From NCBI GenBank assembly GCA_037318855.1, contig CP134874.1:1054598-1118597 (forward strand): a stretch of DNA of 64,000 nucleotides. The letters run 5' to 3'. Under the pieces are notes generated by a model. That model was not told the origin of the DNA, did no database searches, and saw only the letters and a list, made by a program, of their open reading frames with translations. This document shows, in pieces, positions 55,268 through 64,000 of this stretch (its first letter is position 1; the number at the start of each line of letters is the position of its first letter). The DNA is from Candidatus Sedimenticola sp. (ex Thyasira tokunagai). GTDB lineage: Bacteria > Pseudomonadota > Gammaproteobacteria > Chromatiales > Chromatiaceae. The position numbers and the translations under genes were made by a program.

Positions 55268-55903
55268 TCAAATTGCCACGGTGTCGAAATAAAAATCAGC
55301 GAAGGTTTTGAGTGGCTTCGGGCTTCTCTCCAGCTTTGCCCTCAGCACTGCACCTTCCCAGCCAATCCAGAATACTTCGGCCAGCTTCTTACAATCAGCA
55401 TCGGGCACGAGCTGCCCCATCTTTTTTGCTGCCTCCAGGCAGGCCTCCACTCTACTCTGCCACGCTTCAAACACTGCATTGAGTTGTTCACGAAACTGCT
55501 CCGGCAGACTCCCCATCTCTTGACCCAGGTTGCCAACCAGGCAGCCGCGTTTGAATTCATAACGGGCCATGCCGGCCTCGGCATCGGCGATAAATGCCCT
55601 TATGCGCTCCAGAGGTGGGAGTGTTTCATCCTTCAAAAAAATATCGAGCTTATGTGAGAAGTAATCGGCATAGCGCTTGATCAGCTCTGTTCCAAACGCA
55701 TCCTTGCTGCTGAAGTAGTGGTAGAAAGAGCCCTTGGGGACATTTACCCGACGTAAAATTTCATCGATTCCGGTCGCCGAGAAGCCTTTCTCTGTGAGTA
55801 TTTCCACCCCTGACTGGAGCAGGCGCTCACGTGTGTTACCCGCCCCGGCTTGATCTTTTGGGGGGCGTCCTCGACGGCGTTTCAGGGGTTGTGCACTGAC
55901 CAT
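55268..55903 (-). CDS. TetR-family repressor, AcuR-like
   Basis: 211 aa. After an Arg/Lys-rich lead (KRRRGRPPKDQ) comes the TetR helix-turn-helix (LLQSGVEILTEKGFSATGIDEILRRVNVPKGSFYHYFSSKDAF), then a TetR_C ligand domain. It is upstream of and co-directional with acuI, so it most likely represses its own operon and responds to acrylate or acryloyl-CoA. The palindrome at 55914-55928 is the probable operator. Confidence 0.87.
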   Translation of the reverse strand: MVSAQPLKRRRGRPPKDQAGAGNTRERLLQSGVEILTEKGFSATGIDEILRRVNVPKGSFYHYFSSKDAFGTELIKRYADYFSHKLDIFLKDETLPPLERIRAFIADAEAGMARYEFKRGCLVGNLGQEMGSLPEQFREQLNAVFEAWQSRVEACLEAAKKMGQLVPDADCKKLAEVFWIGWEGAVLRAKLERSPKPLKTFADFYFDTVAI

Positions 55904-55913
55904 GGGAAAATAA

Positions 55914-55928
55914 TAGACCGATCGTCTA
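55914..55928. promoter_or_regulatory. TetR operator upstream of tetR-acuI
   Basis: TAGACCGATCGTCTA has perfect 5-bp arms TAGAC/GTCTA around CGATC, the spacing common for TetR-family sites, 11 bases before the repressor start. It also lies between this gene and the plus-strand gene at 56062. Confidence 0.7.
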
Positions 55929-56061
55929 GTTAAATCAAACGGGGCTCTGATTGAGAATTGGAGTAACAGGCCAGAGAGGCTTATCGTCCGCGGATGGAAT
56001 CATCTATAATGGTAGGCAATCACCCACCTACCTTGCCTCTCCTGCTCAATCTGGATTTGAT

Positions 56062-56448
56062 GTGAAAAAAAGCCAACCCCTACTTATTGCTCTGATCGTG
56101 GCATTTGCTCTGGCACTGCTCTATAACTACCGCTCAGCGGCCGGGGCGGGCACGATTGAGGTCGTTGTATATTTAACAGGAGTGCTTCTGTTGGTACTTT
56201 ACGGTCTCTGGTGGATAGTGACCCGAAGAATTGATCCCGATGCCCGTGTCAGCAAAATGCCGCGCGGAGTAAAGGCGGGTATGGCCTCTTTTCTGCTGGT
56301 GTGGGGGTTAATGCTACTGATTGCTGTCTGCCTGATGCCCTTTGTCGGTGCTTCGGGCTTCTTTTTTATGGTGACCCCTTGGGCACCTATTCTCTGGATC
56401 GTTTCCGCTCTGCTGCTGCTACCGTTTGTCCAGAACCGTCTTCAGTGA
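56062..56448 (+). CDS. Small membrane protein of unknown function
   Basis: 128 aa from a GTG at 56062; the frame is open upstream but the first hydrophobic segment (LLIALIVAFALALLYNY) begins right after this start. Four membrane helices are predicted (about 6-22, 34-55, 75-95 and 103-122) with a short basic loop (RRIDPDARVSKMPRG). I do not recognise the family. The start is uncertain because no clear RBS is seen. Confidence 0.6.
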   Translation: MKKSQPLLIALIVAFALALLYNYRSAAGAGTIEVVVYLTGVLLLVLYGLWWIVTRRIDPDARVSKMPRGVKAGMASFLLVWGLMLLIAVCLMPFVGASGFFFMVTPWAPILWIVSALLLLPFVQNRLQ

Positions 56449-56454
56449 CCGCTT

Positions 56455-57327
56455 TTATTTCATCGACTGCAGGCGCCTAAGATTTTTTGCCGCTGGGAGG
56501 TAGTAGGTAGGGCTCACCTTGAGGGCTTGCTCAAAGTAGCCGGCGGCCAACTCGTAATCCCCCAGTTGCATGGCGATATAGCCAACATTGTTGAGGGCGG
56601 CGGCCGCTGGCAGGATCTGCTCTATCTCCTTGATACCGTCATCGTAGCGTCGCTGCCACGCCAGAGTGATGCCTAGGTTGTTGCGCAGGCGCTGATGGTC
56701 CGGGGCGATCTGTAGTCCACGGCGAAACTGTTGTTCACTCTCAGGGTACTTTTTCTCCATCAATAGTGAGTAGCCATGGTTGTTGATGATGCCGGGAGCA
56801 CCCGGCACGATCTTCAGGGCTTGATGGTAGTAAGCCACGGCATCGGCATGCTCCGACTTGAAATCGGCGGCGACACCGAGGCCATTCCAGGCACGCCACA
56901 ACGTTTTGTCTAGCTGTACTGCCAGTTTCAGATGCTCTTCGGCCTGCAGGTACTGGAGCTGTCTAAGCATGGCAAGGCCCAGCCCCTCTTGGGAGACGGC
57001 ATCGTTGGCATCAAGCCGCACCCCTTCATGGAAGTAGCGCCCGGCGATTTCGGGCTGGTTTTTCCCCAGGTAGATATTGCCCAGCCCTCGCAGTGCCGTG
57101 CCATTTTCAGGGCTCTTTTGCAGGGCAGTGCTGTAGTGAAAGATGGCGGCAGTGGTCTTGCCTTGATTAATCGCCTCCTCGGCACGGGTGATGGCATTTC
57201 TGGTGTAGGTTGCATCATCCACCACGGGCGATTTTTCTGCGGCCTTCTCTTTTTGCTGCATCGTCACGCAGCCCCCCAGTAATAGGGGGACCAACAGGAT
57301 GATCACTCTCCTAGAGATATTTTTCAT
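56455..57327 (-). CDS. tadD: TadD-like TPR lipoprotein
   Basis: 290 aa. The lipobox LLLGGC lies at about residues 15-20, followed by five to six tetratricopeptide repeats (for example AIFHYSTALQKSPENGTALRGLGNIYLGKNQPEIAGRYFHEG). TadD is thought to be the pilotin for the RcpA secretin in Tad (Flp) pili. It overlaps the end of the LysM/TPR gene by 17 bases, so the two are co-translated, in the tad operon order. Confidence 0.87.
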   Translation of the reverse strand: MKNISRRVIILLVPLLLGGCVTMQQKEKAAEKSPVVDDATYTRNAITRAEEAINQGKTTAAIFHYSTALQKSPENGTALRGLGNIYLGKNQPEIAGRYFHEGVRLDANDAVSQEGLGLAMLRQLQYLQAEEHLKLAVQLDKTLWRAWNGLGVAADFKSEHADAVAYYHQALKIVPGAPGIINNHGYSLLMEKKYPESEQQFRRGLQIAPDHQRLRNNLGITLAWQRRYDDGIKEIEQILPAAAALNNVGYIAMQLGDYELAAGYFEQALKVSPTYYLPAAKNLRRLQSMK

Positions 57328-59704
57328 ACTGGCTACCCTGGTTTCGCCGTAGAAGCATGCGCCTCAGATCTCCCTCATAGTTGAAAACGTCGTGGCCGAC
57401 GATCAGTTTCACATCTGAACTTCCCTGTATATTGCCATAGGGCTTCATCTCAATCCGCATAGGTACCATGGTAGCGAGTTGCTCGGCAGCTGCTCGGAAA
57501 CCAGGTTTGAAGTAGACAATACTGTTGCGGAGAGTGAATGAGGCGGCATCGCTGACGTTGCTTACCTCCATTCCATGTAGTGACAGGTAGTGTCTGAATG
57601 TTTTGGCCATCCCTTTGCGGCCATTGCCATTGGCTACCTCGAGTGTGGCGGTGGGGCCTCTACTCCTGCTATCTTTTGCGGCCAACAGCTGTTGTGATGA
57701 GACTTCGCTGTGGTCCGGTACCCAGAGCGTATAACCGATCTTCAACCGGTTGGGATTGTTCCGATAGAACGCCTCAGGGTTACTTCGGATCAGCGCCAGT
57801 AGCATATCTTTTGTCGATACAGAGCGCTTCTCTGCCAGCCTGGCGGCTATATGCCACAGTTTTTCACCGCTCTTCACAGGTCCATAGAGGAAGTCGGTGG
57901 CAGCTGTTTCGGGGATTAGGCTATCGGCCTCCTCTACGCCCAGGGGTGTACTCATAGCTGAGTTTCCGGTGGGTGCCGATGCAATGGTTTCCAGGGAAGC
58001 AGCTGGACCGGGCGCCCTCTCTGCCAGAAGAGTCTCAGCCACGGGTGAGTCAGAATCTCCTTTTACTATATTAGCTGTCGTGCTCTCCGTAGTTATGCTT
58101 TCTGTCGGTAGTACGCTGGGCTGGAGTGCCTCAATGGGGGGATTATCCTCGACAATCTGCTGTTCCGCCTCCACCAATTTGGCGGATTCAAGTTCTACCT
58201 TGGTGGTGACCTTCGATGGATCAATATCGGGTGTTGCATGGGTTTCCAGGCGATTTTCTGAAGTGTTTGTGGTTGCCAGGATTTCAGAAATCTGCTCATA
58301 GGTCCCGATGATATCTGTATCGCTTGGCTCAACAAGAGATTGATTGGCGGGCGGCTCCAAAGGCTGTAACAGAACGACGCCGTTACGCTCGACCAGTGGG
58401 TGAAGGTCGGGTGTCACCTGGGTTTTCAGATGATTTCCCGGGCTATTGGTGGATGCCAGGATTTCAGAAATCTGATCATAGGTGTCAGTGATGTCTGTGT
58501 CATCAGGCTCACCCAGAGGCTGATAGACGGACTGCTCCAAAGGTTGCAACAGAACAACGCCATCACGTTCGATAAAAGCCGGGTTCGATTGGCTTGTAGT
58601 CTCTACGGTTTCGGCCCACCCGGTATCTATCGGTACGGTGTCTGCCTCAATGAAGGTAGGAGGCTCAATAGCCACTTCAACTGTAACCACCTCGGGCTCA
58701 CTTTGTGGTTCGGCAACTGCACCGTCTGCCGATGCAGTATCTATCGGGGTGATATCAACTTCTACGAAGGATGGAGGCTCAACCGACGCTTCAACTGTAA
58801 CCACCTCGGGCTCACTTTGTGGTTCGGCAACTGCACCGTCTGCCGATGCAGTATCTATCGGGGTGATATCAACTTCCACGAAGGCTGGAGGCCCAACCGA
58901 CGCTTCAACTGTAACCACCTCGGGCTCACTTTGTGGTTCGGTAACTGCACTGTCGGCCCATGCAGTATCTATCGGTGTAATATCAGCTTCTAAGATGGTT
59001 GTAGGCTCAACCGACGCTTCAACTGTAACCACCTCAGGCTCACTCTGTGGTTCTGCAACTGCACTGTCGGCCCATGCAGTATCTATCTGAGTGATCTCAG
59101 CTTCTATGATGGGTTGAGGTTCAATCGACTCTTGAACTGTAACTATTTCAGGCTCGCTCTGTTGCTCAATAACTGTGGTTTCGATCCTTTCAGTAACCAC
59201 CAATGCAGTGTCTGTTTCTGTGATGTCTGGACGCTCATCTGCCGGTTCAGGTATGACTGGCTTGGATTTACTCTGCTGCGCAATTTTCTCTATCTTCTCC
59301 GCTTCGGCATAGCGTTTCTGCAGCGCCAGGGAGTGACCAAGGTTATGCAGGGTTTTGGGTGAGATCGGGTCTATCTGCAGTGCCTTGTGGTAGTAACGCA
59401 TGGCGAGATTGTAGCGACCCAACTGGTCGTAGCAGGCGCCAATACCGTTGAGAGCACGCACAGAGTCAGGGTGTTTACTCAGCTCGGCCTGAAATTGGAC
59501 CAATGCAAGCCCAAAAGTACCCTTGCGAAAGTAGCCCAAGCCTGATTGGTAGTTGTCATTAGTAACAGCTGCCGTCTCACCTCCAGATACTGCATATTTG
59601 GGATTGACGAGCATCGTAGGTTCAGTAGTGCAGCCAGGCATGACCAGCGGAACTATGCCGATCAACAGAGGGATGGCCATGTTGTGATGAGGATGTCTGT
59701 TCAT
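57311..59704 (-). CDS. Large Tad-locus lipoprotein: TPR, tandem repeats, LysM and LytR C-terminal domain
   Basis: 797 aa from the ATG at 59704 with GGGAGGT upstream. Lipobox VMPGC near residue 20-25; two TPRs (about 50-125); a long acidic low-complexity region with 38-residue tandem repeats (EPQSEPEVVTVEASVEP, four to five units over 58680-59140, a 114-bp DNA period); a second repeated motif with RNGVVLLQPLE; a FimV-like LysM domain (SGEKLWHIAARLAEK, about 607-660) and a LytR_C domain (TLEVANGNGRKGMAKTFRHYL, about 690-775). The domains would tie the outer-membrane assembly to peptidoglycan. It is adjacent to tadC and tadD. Such a protein is uncommon in tad loci. Confidence 0.82.
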   Translation of the reverse strand: MNRHPHHNMAIPLLIGIVPLVMPGCTTEPTMLVNPKYAVSGGETAAVTNDNYQSGLGYFRKGTFGLALVQFQAELSKHPDSVRALNGIGACYDQLGRYNLAMRYYHKALQIDPISPKTLHNLGHSLALQKRYAEAEKIEKIAQQSKSKPVIPEPADERPDITETDTALVVTERIETTVIEQQSEPEIVTVQESIEPQPIIEAEITQIDTAWADSAVAEPQSEPEVVTVEASVEPTTILEADITPIDTAWADSAVTEPQSEPEVVTVEASVGPPAFVEVDITPIDTASADGAVAEPQSEPEVVTVEASVEPPSFVEVDITPIDTASADGAVAEPQSEPEVVTVEVAIEPPTFIEADTVPIDTGWAETVETTSQSNPAFIERDGVVLLQPLEQSVYQPLGEPDDTDITDTYDQISEILASTNSPGNHLKTQVTPDLHPLVERNGVVLLQPLEPPANQSLVEPSDTDIIGTYEQISEILATTNTSENRLETHATPDIDPSKVTTKVELESAKLVEAEQQIVEDNPPIEALQPSVLPTESITTESTTANIVKGDSDSPVAETLLAERAPGPAASLETIASAPTGNSAMSTPLGVEEADSLIPETAATDFLYGPVKSGEKLWHIAARLAEKRSVSTKDMLLALIRSNPEAFYRNNPNRLKIGYTLWVPDHSEVSSQQLLAAKDSRSRGPTATLEVANGNGRKGMAKTFRHYLSLHGMEVSNVSDAASFTLRNSIVYFKPGFRAAAEQLATMVPMRIEMKPYGNIQGSSDVKLIVGHDVFNYEGDLRRMLLRRNQGSQYEKYL
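58680..59140. repeat. In-frame tandem repeat, 114-bp period
   Basis: CCACCTCGGGCTCAC recurs at 58687, 58801 and 58915 and as CCACCTCAGGCTCAC at 59029, each 114 bases apart, with units nearly identical over most of their length. It encodes a Glu/Val/Thr-rich 38-residue repeat. Such arrays expand and contract by recombination, so copy number probably varies between strains. Confidence 0.95.
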
Positions 59705-59784
59705 CTTTACCTCCCATCTAAGGAGTGTGTTGTATGGGGCACTTCCACTGCGGTCCATCCTTGGTTCACTATTTCCAACGGCTG

Positions 59785-60771
59785 TTAGAATGATCCGCCG
59801 GTGATTAGTGCTTTGTAGATCTGAACCGCTGCCGGTGCAAGTATTACCAGGAAAAGGGCGGGGAAGATAAACACCAGTACTGGGAAAATCAGTTTTACCG
59901 GTAGTTTGGCCGCTCTCTCCTGGGCTATCTGTATTCTCTTGGTACGCATTTCGTTGGAAAAATCACGCAGTGTCTTGGCGATGCTGGTACCAAACTGCTC
60001 CGCCTGAATCAGCACAGCGACAAAGGATTCGATCTCTTCCAACCCGGTTCGGTCGGCGAGTGAACGCAGAGCCGATTCACGCTCCTTACCGGCGCGCAGT
60101 TCGAGGCCAACGAGCCTGAACTCGGTGCCCAGCTGGGGGTGCGAAAAGACGATCTCCTCACCGACACGGTTGATAGCGGCGTCGAGGGCCATGCCGGCCT
60201 CGACGCAGACCATCAGCATATCCATAGCATCGGGAAATGATTCCCGCAGTGTGATTTTTCGTCCCTTTATTCTCCGGTTGAGATAGCCGTCGGGGAGGTA
60301 GAAACCGGACAGGGCTATCAGCACGAAAAAGCCCAGGGTAAGATAAGGAGAGGTGGCCTTAAACGGGTCCGAAAGAAATGGATAGACCAACAGGCAGCCA
60401 AGCGTCAGCAAACCGGCTAGGGCTATTTTGCTGAAGAGGAAGATGTAGATGGCCTTGTGGCCGCGGAATCCGGCGATGACCAGCTTTTTTATCAGGCGGT
60501 TTTTTCGCCACCCCTCTTGTGGAAGGATCAGCTTGCTGACAGGTTCTATCCAGGTGACGGAGAAAGCTCCCTGTTGCTCTTGATGGACCAAACGATCCCC
60601 TTTGCCTGTGGTAAGACGGCGTAGGCGGGCGTTGATCATCTCCTCTCTGCGTCCCATCAAGAGCGAAACGGTATAAACTGAAATGGCCACTGCAATAGCC
60701 ACCAACAGCATGATCAGCAGTCTGACCGGGTCATCTGTCAATGTGCGGTAAAATTCTAGGATCTCATACAC
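59785..60771 (-). CDS. tadC: TadC, Flp pilus inner-membrane protein
   Basis: 328 aa with a GspF-like core: RESFPDAMDMLMVCVEAGMALDAAINRV and SLADRTGLEEIESFVAVLIQAEQFGTSIAKTLRDFSNEMR, and membrane helices at both ends. It forms the inner-membrane platform with TadB. The stop of tadB lies 11 bases upstream; the LysM/TPR gene follows after 80 bases. Confidence 0.92.
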   Translation of the reverse strand: MYEILEFYRTLTDDPVRLLIMLLVAIAVAISVYTVSLLMGRREEMINARLRRLTTGKGDRLVHQEQQGAFSVTWIEPVSKLILPQEGWRKNRLIKKLVIAGFRGHKAIYIFLFSKIALAGLLTLGCLLVYPFLSDPFKATSPYLTLGFFVLIALSGFYLPDGYLNRRIKGRKITLRESFPDAMDMLMVCVEAGMALDAAINRVGEEIVFSHPQLGTEFRLVGLELRAGKERESALRSLADRTGLEEIESFVAVLIQAEQFGTSIAKTLRDFSNEMRTKRIQIAQERAAKLPVKLIFPVLVFIFPALFLVILAPAAVQIYKALITGGSF

Positions 60772-60782
60772 GTTTTTCCACC

Positions 60783-61760
60783 TCAGACTCGGAACCGGAT
60801 CATTTTCTGCATCACCAGGAAGCCGACCAGAATCAATACCCCTTGGGCGACAAAAGCATAGGGACCATAGGATTCTCGATAGAAGGAGAGGAGATAGTTT
60901 GGATTGAATACCAGGAGCGCCGCGGCAACTACTACCGGTAGGGCGACCAGGATCAGTGCCGACAACTGCATTTCGGCAGCCTGGGTGTTGATATCACGGT
61001 AGGCCTTGGCACGGCGCCGCATCATCTCCGCCAGCCGCATAAGAATCTCCGCCAGGTTACCGCCGGTCTGCTTCTGGATTACCACAGAAGTGATAAAGAA
61101 ACGCATCTCCTCGGTGCCGGTACGTTCCCCCAGGTTGTAAAGGGCATCCTCCAGTGACAGGCCATAATTGATCTCGTCGAAGGTTATAGCAAACTCTCCA
61201 CCAATGGGATTCGGCATCTGTTCTGACGCGGCATGAATCGAAGCAGAGAAGGGGTTGCCTGCTCGCAGACTGCGGGCGATATAGTCAAGAGTTTCAGGTA
61301 GCTGCTCCACCAGCTTGTCCGTCCGCTTCTGTTTGAAGTGGCTGAGCAGCGATAGGGGAATGAGAAAGGCGAGTGTCGCGCCAAGAGATGCTGAAACTAC
61401 CCAATCGAGATGCAGGCCAAGGAGGAGTCCGGTGGTGACAGCTGAAAAGGTCACCAGCTGTAGCAGCAGAAACTTCATCACGGTGATATTGCTGCCGGTT
61501 TGCTGCAGTGCTCTGTCGAGGGCGTGGGCTCGCGGGAGTGCGGTGAGAACTCTGTCCAGCAGCGGGATCGTGCTGAGCTGTTGGTGGCGGAGAATATCGA
61601 GAATTTTCTCACCGTGGGCGCCGCCGGCGGACATCGCTCTTATGCGTCGTTTGATCAGCAGGTTTCGTTCTATCTTGGAGTCGCGCCAGGCAAAAAAGAG
61701 CCCCTCGATGAGGAAGACTACGGTGAGAAATACCAGGGTGCCTATGATGATGTAGATCAT
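60783..61760 (-). CDS. tadB: TadB, Flp pilus inner-membrane protein
   Basis: 325 aa. It is paralogous to TadC, with N-terminal helices, the T2SF domain motif LPETLDYIARSLRAGNPFSASIHAA and ERTGTEEMRFFITSVVIQKQTGGNLAEIL, and two C-terminal helices. It works as the partner platform to TadC. The tadA stop is about 34 bases upstream. Confidence 0.92.
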   Translation of the reverse strand: MIYIIIGTLVFLTVVFLIEGLFFAWRDSKIERNLLIKRRIRAMSAGGAHGEKILDILRHQQLSTIPLLDRVLTALPRAHALDRALQQTGSNITVMKFLLLQLVTFSAVTTGLLLGLHLDWVVSASLGATLAFLIPLSLLSHFKQKRTDKLVEQLPETLDYIARSLRAGNPFSASIHAASEQMPNPIGGEFAITFDEINYGLSLEDALYNLGERTGTEEMRFFITSVVIQKQTGGNLAEILMRLAEMMRRRAKAYRDINTQAAEMQLSALILVALPVVVAAALLVFNPNYLLSFYRESYGPYAFVAQGVLILVGFLVMQKMIRFRV

Positions 61761-61794
61761 GGTGCCTCTCCTCCCACTCTGCTGCTAATGCAAA

Positions 61795-63144
61795 TCATGC
61801 GAACCTCTGAGACGGATCGAACAGGGCATCGCTCACCGGGTAGCCTCGCTCATTGAAACGCTTGAGTACGGAGGGTCTAATGCCTGTGGCCTGGAACTCC
61901 CCCAGTACCTCACCCTGCTCACCTATGCCCTGGCGGTTGAAGCGGAAAATCTCCTGCATGCTGATGATATTCTCCTCCATACCGGTGATCTCCTGAATGC
62001 TTGAGATCACCCGTCGGCCATCCACCAGGCGGTCGAGTTGCACCGCCATATCGATGGCCGATGCCATCTGCTGGCGAATCACCTGGGGTGGAATTGGTGA
62101 CTCGCTCATGCCGACCATATGTTCCAGCCGGGTGAGCGCATCTCTGGGGCTGTTGGAGTGAATGGTGGAGAGGGAGCCGTCGTGCCCGGTATTCATCGCC
62201 TGCAACATATCCAGTGCTTCGGCACCGCGTACCTCACCGACGATAATCCTGTCCGGCCGCATCCGCAGGGCATTTTTCACCAGATCGCGTTGGGTCACTT
62301 CTCCGCTGCCTTCGATATTGGAAGGGCGCGTCTCAAGACGGACAATGTGAGGTTGCTGTAGCTGAAGCTCTGCCGAATCCTCGATGGTGATAACACGCTC
62401 ATCGTGGGGGATGTTGGCGGACATGGCGTTAAGCAGAGTGGTTTTTCCCGAGCCGGTACCGCCGGAGAGTAGGATATTGACCCGCGCCTTCACTGCGGCG
62501 GTGAGGAAATCGAGAATCACCGGGCTGATTGAGCGGAAGTTGAGCAGATCATGAAGGGTGAAGGGATCGACCGAGAACTTACGGATCGAGAGGATGGGGC
62601 CATCTACCGCCAGTGGTGGGATAATGGCGTTTACCCTTGATCCATCCGCCAGGCGGGCATCGACCATGGGGGAGAGCTCATCGATTCTGCGGCCGACACT
62701 GCTGACGATCTTGTCGATAATCCGCAACAGGTGTTCATCATTCTGGAAGATGACCTCCGTTCTCTCCAGGACACCGTGGCGTTCGACGTAGACCTGTGCA
62801 TAGGTGTTAACCAGGATATCTGAGATCTCTGAATCCGCCAGCAGGGGTTCGAGGGGACCTAAGCCGAGCACCTCATCCTGAATTCCTTCGATCAGGCCCT
62901 CCCGTTCCTCGGCATTGAGGGGGATCGCCTCCTGATCGATGATTTCGCGGACCAGCTTGGCAATCTCGCTTCTCACCGTAGTCTGGTCGATTTCATTGAT
63001 TACCGACAGGTTGAGTCGATCCAGCAGCCGCAGGTGTATCCGATTCTTTAGTGCCTGGGCATCGGCAGTGGAGATAAAGGTGGACCCACTGTGACTCTTT
63101 GTCTCGGACCAGTATTGGCCCCATGAATTTTTCTCTGAAGGCAT
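61795..63144 (-). CDS. tadA: TadA/CpaF secretion ATPase
   Basis: 449 aa, normal for TadA. The C-terminal GspE-type ATPase has Walker [10 protein letters not shown], an Asp box ([11 protein letters not shown]), Walker B ([16 protein letters not shown]) and a His box ([14 protein letters not shown]). The N-terminal domain (about 40-110) resembles other CpaF proteins. It powers both extension and retraction of Tad pili. It lies about 80 bases after tadZ. Confidence 0.94.
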   Translation of the reverse strand: MPSEKNSWGQYWSETKSHSGSTFISTADAQALKNRIHLRLLDRLNLSVINEIDQTTVRSEIAKLVREIIDQEAIPLNAEEREGLIEGIQDEVLGLGPLEPLLADSEISDILVNTYAQVYVERHGVLERTEVIFQNDEHLLRIIDKIVSSVGRRIDELSPMVDARLADGSRVNAIIPPLAVDGPILSIRKFSVDPFTLHDLLNFRSISPVILDFLTAAVKARVNILLSGGTGSGKTTLLNAMSANIPHDERVITIEDSAELQLQQPHIVRLETRPSNIEGSGEVTQRDLVKNALRMRPDRIIVGEVRGAEALDMLQAMNTGHDGSLSTIHSNSPRDALTRLEHMVGMSESPIPPQVIRQQMASAIDMAVQLDRLVDGRRVISSIQEITGMEENIISMQEIFRFNRQGIGEQGEVLGEFQATGIRPSVLKRFNERGYPVSDALFDPSQRFA

Positions 63145-63225
63145 AGTGCTATTCCATGTTGCCCTGCTTTTAACTGTTTAATGTGGCTGTTAATGGGCGG
63201 TGGCGTCGATACACCGCCTGCCCGT

Positions 63226-64000
63226 TCATGAAAAGAACCGTGATAGCAGCCCCTTCTTCTCTGTGTCCTCGCCCGTGTGGGTGTTATAGATGCTGTCGGT
63301 CAGGTTGTGGATATCCTTGGCCATGATGGAGTGCTTTTTCGCCTCACTCACAGGGATACCCAGATCTTGCGACCTCAAGGCTATCTCGAAATCGTTTCTC
63401 ACCCGGTGCACCCGGGAACGACCAACGGTCTCTTTAAGCTTGTCGATACTGATACTCTTGATGTCCGATTTGGCCCGGTTGTTGATCAGCTGCAGTTCAC
63501 TGGTAGTGATGCCCATCTGCGGCAGTTGATCAAGCAGATACTTGGCATCGATGATTACCGATAGGATATTTTGCAATACCAGATAGATCGGATTGGAGAG
63601 TTTGAGAGCGGCGACGGTCCATGGGAGAAATGATCTCGGGATATCGAGAATGATAATGTCATAATTCTCACTCAGTGCATCGATCAGGTGGGTGACCGCC
63701 TCCTCGTGTATCGCCGACATCGGTACTATCTCTCTCGGTGCAGCCAGGACATCGAGGCCCGACGGATGGTGGCTGATCAGGGCCTTGAGGTAGACCTGGT
63801 CGATCCGCTGGTAGTGGAGGAGGGCGCTGAGCACGCTCTCATCAGGGCTGAGATCGAGGTAGCGGGCGACGGCACCAAACTGGATATCCAGGTCCACTAT
63901 AATCACTTTGCACTTGTGGCGGGTTACCAGTTCATAGGCGGTGTTGACCACCATGGTGGTACAACCTGAGCCACCCTTGGCGTTGATAAACGAGATGACG
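63226..64000 (-). CDS. tadZ: TadZ/CpaE, ParA-like Tad localisation protein (5' end missing)
   Basis: The gene runs off the right edge; 258 codons are visible. The frame does not start at the ATG at 63954, since the bases beyond it read in frame as VISFINAKGGSGCTT, the deviant Walker A of the MinD/ParA family. VIIVDLDIQFGAVARYLDL and the IILDIPR Walker B follow. Missing are the initiator and the N-terminal receiver-like domain. TadZ recruits the Tad machine to its cellular site, often a pole. It is the first visible gene of the tad operon, which must start further upstream. Confidence 0.92.
   Translation of the reverse strand, partial: VISFINAKGGSGCTTMVVNTAYELVTRHKCKVIIVDLDIQFGAVARYLDLSPDESVLSALLHYQRIDQVYLKALISHHPSGLDVLAAPREIVPMSAIHEEAVTHLIDALSENYDIIILDIPRSFLPWTVAALKLSNPIYLVLQNILSVIIDAKYLLDQLPQMGITTSELQLINNRAKSDIKSISIDKLKETVGRSRVHRVRNDFEIALRSQDLGIPVSEAKKHSIMAKDIHNLTDSIYNTHTGEDTEKKGLLSRFFS

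Noticed and set aside
58638..59090. Plus-strand Ser/Thr repeat frame in the Tad region
   Set aside because: It is the shadow of the 114-bp tandem repeats of the LysM/TPR lipoprotein, where the period is a multiple of three in every frame.

Overview
The window reads as a chromosome segment of a sulfur-oxidising gammaproteobacterium, moderately GC-rich and dense in intergenic palindromes. The lineage is inferred from gene content: flavocytochrome c sulfide dehydrogenase (fccAB), two sulfur-globule-like envelope proteins, a nitric oxide reductase cluster, RNase T, MlaA, a gammaproteobacterial-type PDH operon (homodimeric E1, lipoyl-bearing E3), PilY1-type pili and a Tad pilus. It would fit a Chromatiales or thiotrophic-symbiont-like organism; no rRNA or marker gene in the window fixes the species.

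Layout. 0.4-4.2 kb (minus): fccB/fccA, a periplasmic ankyrin protein and a tetraheme NapC/NirT-type cytochrome. 4.4-11.2 kb (minus): a nor cluster read norC-norB, terminator, norE-norF-norQ-NapH-like ferredoxin-norD, with an FNR-type box before norC; norB carries a one-base frameshift at its catalytic helix. 11.4-18.4 kb is a disturbed zone: a broken IS1111-type IS110 element, gnd, a 164-bp MITE-like palindrome, a PEP-CTERM-type beta-helix protein, a truncated copy of the gnd 5' end, and more palindromes. 18.4-23.1 kb: an amidotransferase of the N-acetylglutaminylglutamine type, a small membrane protein, grxD, rnt and mlaA. 23.3-24.5 kb: the sulfur-globule-like pair. 24.8-31.4 kb: aceE, aceF, lpdA. 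31.7-36.2 kb: an esterase, argG, ispG and a GlcG-like protein. 36.4-47 kb: patatin, subtilase, an unknown gene with a Crp/Fnr regulator, TrpB2, uup, a Gly-rich secreted protein and a Sel1 lipoprotein. 47.4-53.4 kb (minus): the minor-pilin operon pilE-fimT-pilV-pilW-pilX-pilY1. 54.3-56.4 kb: TetR/acuI and a small membrane protein. 56.5-64 kb (minus): Tad pilus genes tadZ(partial)-A-B-C-LysM/TPR protein-tadD.

The most unusual item is a 286-bp non-coding element present three times (12112-12397, 18040-18325, 29029-29314). Two copies differ at about 6 bases; the third is diverged but keeps its stems by compensatory changes. One copy splits the IS110 transposase reading frame, so the unit has moved. 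Size, GC content and stem architecture suggest a HEARO (IscB-associated omega RNA)-like mobile RNA without its protein, but this family assignment is from memory and needs a covariance-model search. No iscB, tnpB, RAYT or other intact transposase lies in the window, so the many small repeats would have to be mobilised from elsewhere.
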